From Mesostigma viride (taxonomy: Eukaryota; Streptophyta; Mesostigmatophyceae; Mesostigmatales; Mesostigmataceae): a stretch of 42,500 nucleotides of DNA. Shown one piece after another: positions 40,901 to 42,500 of this stretch; the stretch's first letter is position 1; every line of letters starts with the position of its first letter. The stretch covers positions 3,947,500 through 3,989,999 of the forward strand of contig RPFO01000027.1 in NCBI GenBank assembly GCA_009746045.1, written 5' to 3'. The translations under genes were made by a program, and so were the position numbers. The notes under the pieces are model-generated. The model ran no database searches. It was not told where the DNA came from and saw only the letters and a list, made by a program, of their open reading frames with translations.

Positions 40901-42500
40901 GCTGCCTGCAAGAATCCAGCCTGATATGAGTTCATTTGTTCACTATTCATATTTGTTTCATGTAAGAAAAGGGGGAAAATGACGAAAAACTGCACATGTA
41001 TGCTGTCACATGTCACCATTTGAGCTCAGAATGAGCCCAATTTTTGTGGGTGGTCTATTTTCATGGTCTGAAGGCTGGATGACCCCTGCTTTATTGACAA
41101 ATATAAGGATTTAATCACATGGATTTAATCACATGGAAAAATTGAGTAAAATTTATGAAATTGAGCAAACAGTTATGAATCCCCTCATCCTGTAAGTTCT
41201 AAAGCTTTTGTATGCATTTCACTTGTGAAAATGTGTAATGCCATAGTAAGGTGGGGTCGTCTTGTCTTATCGGTGCGAACGGCAGTTTCATGGTTGAGTA
41301 GAATAATTGCTATGATACCTCACTTGAAGGTTTTGTCGACCAATCTTCTCTCGCTACCTGATGCTCTTTCCTATTTTGGGTATCATGCTACGGGCTTAAT
41401 AGTAGCCACATAATCAATCCGCTCATGTGGAAGGATTAGACTACCCTACATACCACCCCACATGGTCAAATTAACCTTTAATGGTTCACCATGCGGACGT
41501 CTCTCCTTGTACTGTACTTTGTTAATGCAGACACTTCAATGGGCACCCATTGTGCAATCGATGGTGGATAGAGAAAAGCAGTTACTGAATGTAATGAAGG
41601 AGATGCGTGTGGAGTTAAAAGAGATGAATGACAGACTTAATGAGTTTCTAAGTCGGGAGGCTACTGGGAGTCATAATCACCATCCCAGGCAGGGACATGG
41701 TGCACATGTTGAGCCAACCCAGGAAGGCCGCAATGGTGACGGCAACAACGTTCCAATGCAGCCACGGCAACCTGCACAACCCTCTCGTCCGCACACGCCT
41801 ACGCAGATCGGAAATTACTGCCCCCTTTGCTCTAAACACATGGAGAACTTTCATTACCCTTTTGTGCAGAAAGGCGTAATGACGGCCATGCGCAGGCGAC
41901 ATGAATGGCTATACGGAGGGGTTGTATACAACGGACGCCCGTTGATGTCTATAAAGCATTTCATGCAAGTGCATGAGGACAAGGATCACAAGTGGCGCAG
42001 CGCTAGCAGTGATGCTTCCCAGCAATGGTCAAGGCTGAAGAGGCTTTTTAAAGCATTTGAAACCGGTTTCATACAGGCTGGGCCCAACGATAACCCCCTT
42101 CCATGTACTTACCCTCCGGATGATATAGAGGAACGTTCCAAAGAAGTGGCCACATTTTGGGACAACTTAACCCTCCACGGGCGGACGGTGTCCTTTTCCC
42201 AAGTCATCCAGTACCTTGGTGATTGGCAGCCTGGCATAAAGGTAACGCGGGTCATGTTATGAAATGGCGATTGATGTAGCTTCACTAATGCGCTCTTTTA
42301 TACTGGGGATATCTCTTGTACCAAGCACTTTTTTTAAGTAGCCTTGTCTAGGACTAACGAACAGCCCCAATCCCCAATGTGAGTATTGCCCTTGTACTAA
42401 CCTTGACCATGTGTTGGATTGTCATTGTCAATTGTGTATCGTTTACGCAGCGAAAGTCCAAAATTGATTATAAAAAACGGGCAAAAAGAAATTCGAAGAG
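18963..42500 (+). CDS. Crypton/Ndc10_II-type tyrosine recombinase gene, split by three mobile elements (3' end outside window)
   Basis: Predicted DNA-binding tyrosine recombinase. Exons: 18963-about 19966 (proline-rich, coiled coil), 20220-20366, 21290-21412, 21835-22013, 22165-22278 continued at 22764-22790, 23528-23681, 24283-24440, 25342-25509, 25740-25971, 26450-26606, 32287-32363, 41531-42241 and 42451-end. From the second exon on, every junction preserves phase, including across two large elements. Order: core-binding-like helix (NNTIKSYRGIV), arm region, Arg in LYRGDNAR (23562-23564), CPQVTLSIMLFWQF, HxxR as HEPR (25466-25477), W (25771-25773), Y in RANYAKVFP (25801-25803), YPNLPIFQHEWF, a coiled coil and a GCR1_C-like segment. 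The pattern matches fungal Ndc10_II/GCR1_C proteins and Cryptons, from memory of the families. A LINE-like insertion in one exon probably inactivates this copy. Confidence 0.75.
20220..20366 (+). CDS. Recombinase exon: N-terminal core-binding-like helices
   Basis: TACTAAC at 20201-20207 and TTTCAG precede the exon; donor GTACGC; 49 codons in phase 0. NLLRNLQQEAVDNEMDADDF, then ITLANNTIKSYRGIVARDE. The NTIKSYR phrase resembles the N-terminal helix of tyrosine-recombinase core-binding domains. Confidence 0.65.
20632..21217 (+). repeat. Dispersed repeat, copy 2
   Basis: Diverged relative of 8140-9342, with only a short GGGT-type tract (about 20867-20898). Shared blocks include ATCATCATCAAGTTGG, CAATGCTGGGGCCCAG, GGGAGCTGCAAAGAG, CACTCTAAGTA, GGTGCAGTACCC and TATAAAATGAGC with AAGCTCA. 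It lies in the recombinase intron just before the exon at 21290. Confidence 0.6.
21290..21412 (+). CDS. Recombinase exon: arm region
   Basis: Acceptor TCTATTGCAG, donor GTAAGT, 41 codons in phase 0. AWTKEKDPAGNLYPERQPKV, then DIFKYMVHLRQLGS. It joins in phase to both neighbours and fits the Y..xLR segment after the core-binding helix in Crypton-like proteins. Confidence 0.65.
21440..21490 (+). repeat. (GGT)n followed by a 27-base G run
   Basis: Seven GGT units, TTC, then 27 consecutive G (21464-21490) inside an intron. Simple sequence; the exact run length is likely prone to sequencing error. Confidence 0.9.
21835..22013 (+). CDS. Recombinase exon: helical segment
   Basis: Acceptor TTCTTGCAG, donor GTAAGT, phase 0 in, phase 2 out. 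SFSKVWQAYKALADRVNSDM, then ILTDEIKQLKNTMLSFERTR. It matches the helical linker before the catalytic domain in Ndc10_II-type proteins. Confidence 0.65.
22165..22790 (+). pseudogene. Recombinase exon interrupted by a LINE-like insertion
   Basis: Acceptor GATGCACAG at 22164 and donor GTACGT at 22791. Without the insertion the exon is 141 nt, phase 2 to phase 2, and reads KTLNYQGGTVAQGVTEEEEL, then DSLPIRTRYIYMQTL, joining perfectly to ALWLFQKGALYRGDNAR in the next exon. As it stands, reading enters the insert and stops at TAA at 22299-22301. Unless the insert is removed from RNA, the catalytic domain is lost. Confidence 0.7.
22293..22763 (-). mobile_element. LINE-like fragment with 14-bp target duplication
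   Basis: A GC-rich 471-bp insert flanked by AACAAGATATATAT at 22279-22292 and 22764-22777. On the minus strand it encodes VVPFVLEEFGAMGPLTSAFF and LSVALTRAMADIMLRR, ending near 22433. This resembles the C-terminus of LINE reverse-transcriptase proteins (VPFV.E.fG..G...). The left end would be the 3' end and lacks a clean poly(A). A 5'-truncated retrotransposed copy is the simplest reading. Confidence 0.7.
22791..23527 (+). other. Recombinase intron, no gene seen
   Basis: A 737-bp AT-rich intron between GTACGT and TGAATGCAG. Open frames on the minus strand (23119-23409) have no recognisable domain. Confidence 0.5.
23528..23681 (+). CDS. Recombinase exon: catalytic Arg (RGDNAR)
   Basis: Acceptor TGAATGCAG, donor GTACGC, phase 2 in, 0 out. 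ALWLFQKGALYRGDNARIVK, then AQLFRENYKNLSPSD, then GVHYAEGKENT. It corresponds to the LLRGxxxR...L.dL and GKTN blocks of Ndc10_II/Crypton recombinases. The first Arg is at 23562-23564. Confidence 0.75.
24283..24440 (+). CDS. Recombinase exon: CP...LF block
   Basis: Acceptor GCTATGCAG (weak), donor GTACGT, phase 0 in, 2 out. MGSKDQVQFLLHRNPLTCPQ, then VTLSIMLFWQFTMGVRSPPE. In the related family this is the Rhkdp..CP.gaLa.yLF.R segment. The acceptor could lie slightly upstream in the same frame. Confidence 0.7.
24441..25341 (+). other. Recombinase intron, no gene seen
   Basis: A 901-bp intron. A run of codons after TTTCAG at 24980 looks coding-like but does not fit the phase of the flanking exons, which join to each other exactly. 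Confidence 0.5.
25342..25509 (+). CDS. Recombinase exon: catalytic HxxR (HEPR)
   Basis: Acceptor TACGTGCAG, donor GTAAGT, phase 2 in and out. KKMRLFLGEADEDDSELTPK, then AIRAVGAAPEHITHEPRILA, then TAICQYAG. H at 25466-25468 and R at 25475-25477 form the HxxR motif. Confidence 0.75.
25740..25971 (+). CDS. Recombinase exon: catalytic W and Tyr nucleophile
   Basis: Acceptor GGTTAAAAG, donor GTAAGG, phase 2 in, 0 out. AAGWNTKAVSRANYAKVFPW, then AVALAGLPLCGGHYHVRYA, then VPDHVKAAIFPF. It matches the GrWN....aY...lP...a.agf.....Y...Ra..P...l...ifP signature of Ndc10_II/Crypton proteins. Tyr 25801-25803 is the predicted nucleophile. Confidence 0.8.
25972..26449 (+). other. Recombinase intron, no gene seen
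   Basis: A 478-bp AT-rich intron between GTAAGG and TATTCGCAG. No feature recognised. Confidence 0.5.
26450..26606 (+). CDS. Recombinase exon: YPxxPIF block
   Basis: Acceptor TTATTCGCAG, donor GTAAGC, phase 0 in, 1 out. RIESRTHWDKDALPVIRCFK, then LGTPVWQREYPNLPIFQHEW. It fits the conserved QD...l...yP.hpif....F segment after the catalytic Tyr in this family. A PAT-type element begins 27 bp after this exon. Confidence 0.75.
26633..27064 (+). repeat. PAT element A1 repeat (432 bp)
   Basis: Direct copy at 31537-31968, two mismatches seen (C/A near 26685 and G/T near 26987). It contains TGGCCAAAGCTTTGGCCA (perfect 18-bp palindrome, about 26752-26769), a GGCAGCCTTACGTAAGCTGC near-palindrome (about 26901-26920) and a CGCCACATTGCGTC/GACGCAACATTTGCGTGGCG hairpin. 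GAGATATAAACC near 26803 may be a promoter TATA. Confidence 0.9.
27152..28206 (+). CDS. PAT element Gag-like ORF1 (one frameshift at a G9 run)
   Basis: Starts ATGCCGAAGGGGCGC. Low-complexity basic start, helical middle (KKKQLATLLAKCISPAEAVG), an acidic stretch (DDEEDEEGE), then a conserved-looking C-terminal part (GIRSWVMTVKPGNWRNMENR). Position in the element and composition indicate Gag. The frame of 27152 runs into a nine-G run at 28066-28074. After it the natural continuation (KVASHLLPLGEEAALSATPA to a TAG at 28204-28206) is in another frame, so one G is probably missing or two are extra. Confidence 0.65.
28074..31310 (+). CDS. PAT element Pol: RT, RNase H, 2A-like motif, tyrosine recombinase
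   Basis: Open frame of 1,078 codons overlapping the end of gag; numbering here is from 28074, which is only where the frame opens. The true start is unclear (first in-frame ATG at 28623), so frameshifting from gag or reinitiation is possible. RT: KSDLVSYYYSI (Asp 302) and TIDDLV (Asp 428-429). RNase H: VVASDAST (Asp 590), INEKEV, RLVDSTAAL and LQPADGVSRG. 2A-like: GIHPNPGP at 768-775. Tyrosine recombinase: Arg 918 in LRISEAL, Lys 952 in TKTSKGKT, HGLR 1013-1016, Trp 1039 and Tyr 1048 in VAHYVG. All expected catalytic residues are present. No methyltransferase domain was seen. It ends at TGA 31308-31310. Confidence 0.9.
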   Translation: MEGGQPPPAIGGGGCTVSHPGCQGSSPNCHPLGQAQQGSTSREIESQRDRSLFPLPYPLRPAYTAWGRVRSARRRQRATRRHREYTLQCKVVRWLNWLWGGGQDPPPNPRGACSKGREEALARVKRHCTWHSRRVGGVATGQEQEGADAIYGKQNKYEQLRADAVSLPKAEVAGKARLLDLLAMRPSWREIYASEENCIKPAVVASAKYWNVPKPSRGCSMAEWGKLMSRAAGVGMVAFRERRPKWVDGCFGVAKGVGELRFIVNRKLGNLLWVDPPKILLPHLGILVEVYIKGWCYCAKSDLVSYYYSIEVPEWWWDYQGLPSVWSTSVGLAGPRRKVWPVLKVLAMGHSHAVALGEAIHEMVLYMTGALDPRRQVNYLSSAGELTLVRDECGQPLRLAIEYKEERAGELQIDLENPPAPMLSITIDDLVASNGRTCEAVNQLITRAIEEGYLPNNLVPSKEKTKMASLEGDELEALGVVHRRNGVLEPTVKQLNLVIAHTQAILTRGRATAEGLAAVLGRWLWLQMLSRSCLSIWQQCFKFISLQGWGQRSWVLWAGVREELECALALAPMLRVDRSAPLAREVVASDASTYGQGVVYATMEPGDVTELARAREVRGYPTLLIPSEVAYAGPRPLSARAQQAITSQQWRVGVRSRWRDPGMHINEKEVRAAVKGVERSARSLANRGKRVVRLVDSTAALGCLAKGRSSSHKLNKQCRRLCALTLATGSRSQWVWTPSALQPADGVSRGQSMATFLAGWVRDLTAEGIHPNPGPPAPVSYLPLLEGKVKPATLLAYRRGLDSLLTWWEAGGRADGSSSRADTLEETFCAYVAWAHFRGYSRQVCVNALMGLQLYYPGMVKRWDLARGVLAGWKTLVPPRAPPPIPWEAAFALASTMVMQGQRLAGLLVVIVFRHYLRISEALNLRVGHVRLQPDVRLGPAQRGALLLRSTKTSKGKTQSVVVEDVMSETILRHCIAGKHAWEAVFPFTYPQFRRIWQAASQALGVAQIFTIHGLRHGGATHDFLAGRSMGDIQGRGRWLSSSTVAHYVGLHRSLEVSCLRLFFGPWPPAPLGPGGLF
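31400..31536 (+). repeat. PAT element B1 repeat with poly(A) signal
   Basis: Starts GGGTAAGGCTAGCC and ends GGTTAATAGAA. It contains TTTTAATAAAGAG (AATAAA near 31495). The copy at the element's right end is B2. Confidence 0.85.
31537..31968 (+). repeat. PAT element A2 repeat
   Basis: Second copy of A1, directly abutting B1. The B1-A2 junction represents the joined termini expected of a circular intermediate. Confidence 0.9.
31994..32165 (+). repeat. PAT element B2 repeat with internal 34-bp duplication
   Basis: Copy of B1 at the right terminus. A 34-bp stretch beginning CCGGGATGTGGCCTGCC is tandemly duplicated (about 32045-32112), which B1 lacks. It ends GGTTAATAGAAT, followed by host intron. 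Confidence 0.85.
32287..32363 (+). CDS. Recombinase exon between the two large insertions
   Basis: Acceptor CTCATGCAG, donor GTACGT. Two bases complete a Glu codon with the phase-1 donor at 26606, then YDQIRQIVLRYWDEYGSISP and RLDDA. It ends in phase 0, fitting the exon at 41531. It is short, but phase agrees on both sides. Confidence 0.6.
32643..34738 (+). repeat. 173-bp tandem array, left arm (about 12 units)
   Basis: Units recur at exactly 173 bp (for example TTGCAGGCAGCAT at 32652, 32825, 32998, 33171 and 33344). Each carries GGGCTCATTCTGAGCTCAAA, ACATGTGACAGCATACATGT and a run CATTTTCCCCCTTTTC. Units differ at a few recurring positions (CTAGACC/TTATACC, GACAGC/GACCGC). Confidence 0.95.
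34733..34842 (+). repeat. Inner unique part of the left inverted arm
   Basis: 110 bp from CAGCTCGGTTCTAAAACTGG to CCATTTGTAAT, repeated in inverse at 39240-39349. Identity stops abruptly at both inner ends, which defines the loop boundary. Confidence 0.85.
35030..35476 (+). repeat. 120-bp tandem array, part 1
   Basis: About 3.7 units of exactly 120 bp containing CCGACCCCCAACACTGACCG, TTGCATTCTCAATGAAAATG and GAATTCCATT. It stops in mid-unit after TTCTCAATGA at 35476; the array resumes in phase at 37200. Confidence 0.9.
35477..37199 (+). mobile_element. Nested insert with 3' hairpin and A12 tail inside the 120-bp array
   Basis: The 120-bp array is cut between CAATGA and AAATGGG by about 1.72 kb. 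Its right end has a strong hairpin, CTAAGCTTAGCCGC with GCGGCTAAGCTTAG (about 37131-37161), then a run of 12 A starting at 37191. This suggests a retroposed plus-strand transcript. Plus-strand ORFs inside (35762-35974, 36275-36502, 36721-36960) are short and unrecognised. No clear target duplication. Confidence 0.5.
37200..37540 (+). repeat. 120-bp tandem array, part 2
   Basis: Just under three units of the same 120-bp repeat as 35030-35476, same orientation, in register with the point where part 1 stops. Minus-strand ORFs of 140-167 codons here are repeat translation. Confidence 0.9.
37775..38419 (+). CDS. Hypothetical ORF in the loop of the foldback-like element
   Basis: 214 codons from ATGGCAATGAGTGAA to TGA. 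The first 75 residues look like real protein (LCYANTLGVCVLDHEDGADN, then a CQGRLTCRCF Cys cluster, then HERILATVKKFWKLRRW). A GTCAGT after HDR (37987) could be a donor. The rest is less convincing. I do not recognise the family; it is a candidate cargo or transposase fragment. Confidence 0.35.
   Translation: MAMSETENQRAKRLCYANTLGVCVLDHEDGADNQCQGRLTCRCFVYVENIVHERILATVKKFWKLRRWHDRSVCCSVLQFLFPPSSCGYREYGLWYASGLMGDPGNRGTWAVRWVKESPFFRRDIAVTPGENHGEREPYFTFAARLGASRASPSFNIYFLSCSAQLAAWAHVKNKVPDVIRNRVVLNKRVKSIVAYNSRRLYDSGSFRCPTSWL
38420..39239. other. Loop segment without recognised gene
   Basis: An 820-bp stretch with a tandem GAGCTAGCTTT pair near 38866-38887 and a C10 run near 38941. No coding evidence beyond short open frames. 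Confidence 0.5.
39240..41071 (-). repeat. Right inverted arm: 110-bp inner segment and 173-bp array (about 10 units)
   Basis: Reverse complement of the left arm. 39240-39349 matches 34733-34842, followed by about ten 173-bp units running to about 41071. Fewer units than the left arm, as expected if arrays change by unequal exchange. Confidence 0.95.
41531..42241 (+). CDS. Recombinase exon: coiled coil and GCR1_C-like segment
   Basis: Acceptor GTTAATGCAG, donor GTAACG, 237 codons, phase 0 at both ends. It begins TLQWAPIVQSMVDREKQLLN, a coiled coil (KEMRVELKEMNDRLNEFL), then a Gln/Pro/His-rich linker and CPLCSKHMENFHYP. From 41906 WLYGGVVYNGRPLMSIKHFM, then HKWRSASSDASQQWSRLKRL, resembles the W..G..g.Psi..l....WR......sR...I pattern of GCR1_C DNA-binding domains. 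It is the longest exon. The match to GCR1_C is by eye. Confidence 0.65.
42451..42500 (+). CDS. Recombinase exon: basic tail, runs off window
   Basis: Acceptor TTTACGCAG, phase 0, reading RKSKIDYKKRAKRNSKR to the window end. It is strongly basic, a possible nuclear localisation or DNA-contact segment. Confidence 0.5.

Larger units (their letters stand above)
32560..41186. mobile_element. Foldback-like element with long inverted arms of 173-bp repeats
   Basis: 8,627 bp in a recombinase intron. Ends: GAGGGGATTCATA at 32560 and its complement at 41174-41186. The terminal ~31 bp pair with few mismatches (TGTTTGCTCAATTTCA shared) and ATC sits on both outer sides (32557-32559; 41187-41189). Left arm to 34842 and right arm from 39240 are inverted copies made mostly of 173-bp tandem units plus a unique 110-bp inner segment. 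The 4.4-kb loop holds 120-bp repeats, a nested poly(A)-tailed insert and unassigned ORFs. No transposase recognised. Architecture resembles Drosophila FB elements; superfamily is unknown. Confidence 0.75.

Noticed and set aside
18963-42500. Starship-like giant element with the recombinase as its captain
   Set aside because: Tempting because of the Crypton-like recombinase next to cargo-like genes, but no element boundaries or target repeats are visible in the window, and the recombinase type looks Ndc10_II rather than the Starship class.

Overview
The window is nuclear DNA of an intron-rich eukaryote. Protein similarity runs through short pieces joined by GT...AG introns with consistent phases, and most of the rest is transposable elements and satellites. 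A PAT/kangaroo-type tyrosine-recombinase retrotransposon, a Crypton-like recombinase, very proline-rich protein segments and moderate GC with abundant tandem repeats fit an alga (perhaps green lineage) better than a fungus or animal, but I cannot name the organism.

Layout. 0.1-0.9 kb: decayed LINE 3' end. 0.9-1.6 kb: probable LTR. 2.9-11.5 kb: a plus-strand gene for an OTUD3-like deubiquitinase (OTU fold followed by two UBA domains), rebuilt here from ten phase-compatible exons. 11.6-18.3 kb: a 5-kb minisatellite of about 38-42 bp units, split by a 1,718-bp TTAA-flanked inverted-repeat transposon. 19 kb to the window end: a second plus-strand gene (thirteen exons seen, 3' end outside). It encodes an N-terminal proline-rich coiled-coil region, then a tyrosine recombinase of the Ndc10_II/Crypton type with the R, HxxR, W and Y residues present, and a C-terminal segment resembling the GCR1_C DNA-binding domain.

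This recombinase gene has been a repeated target. One coding exon is split by a 471-bp LINE-like fragment with a 14-bp target duplication. One intron holds a nearly pristine 5.5-kb PAT-type element (gag, RT, RNase H, 2A-like motif, tyrosine recombinase, split direct repeats). The next intron holds an 8.6-kb foldback-like element whose ~2-kb inverted arms are built of 173-bp tandem repeats. Every splice junction across these insertions keeps phase, which is the main evidence that it was one gene. Because the LINE-like insertion introduces stops, the present copy is probably broken unless the insert is spliced out.

The OTU gene and the recombinase gene are head-to-tail. No terminal OTU exon was found, and the last OTU exon and the first recombinase exon share phase 0, so a single transcription unit cannot be excluded. 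All gene models come from reading the sequence by eye; none was tested by alignment or transcript data.
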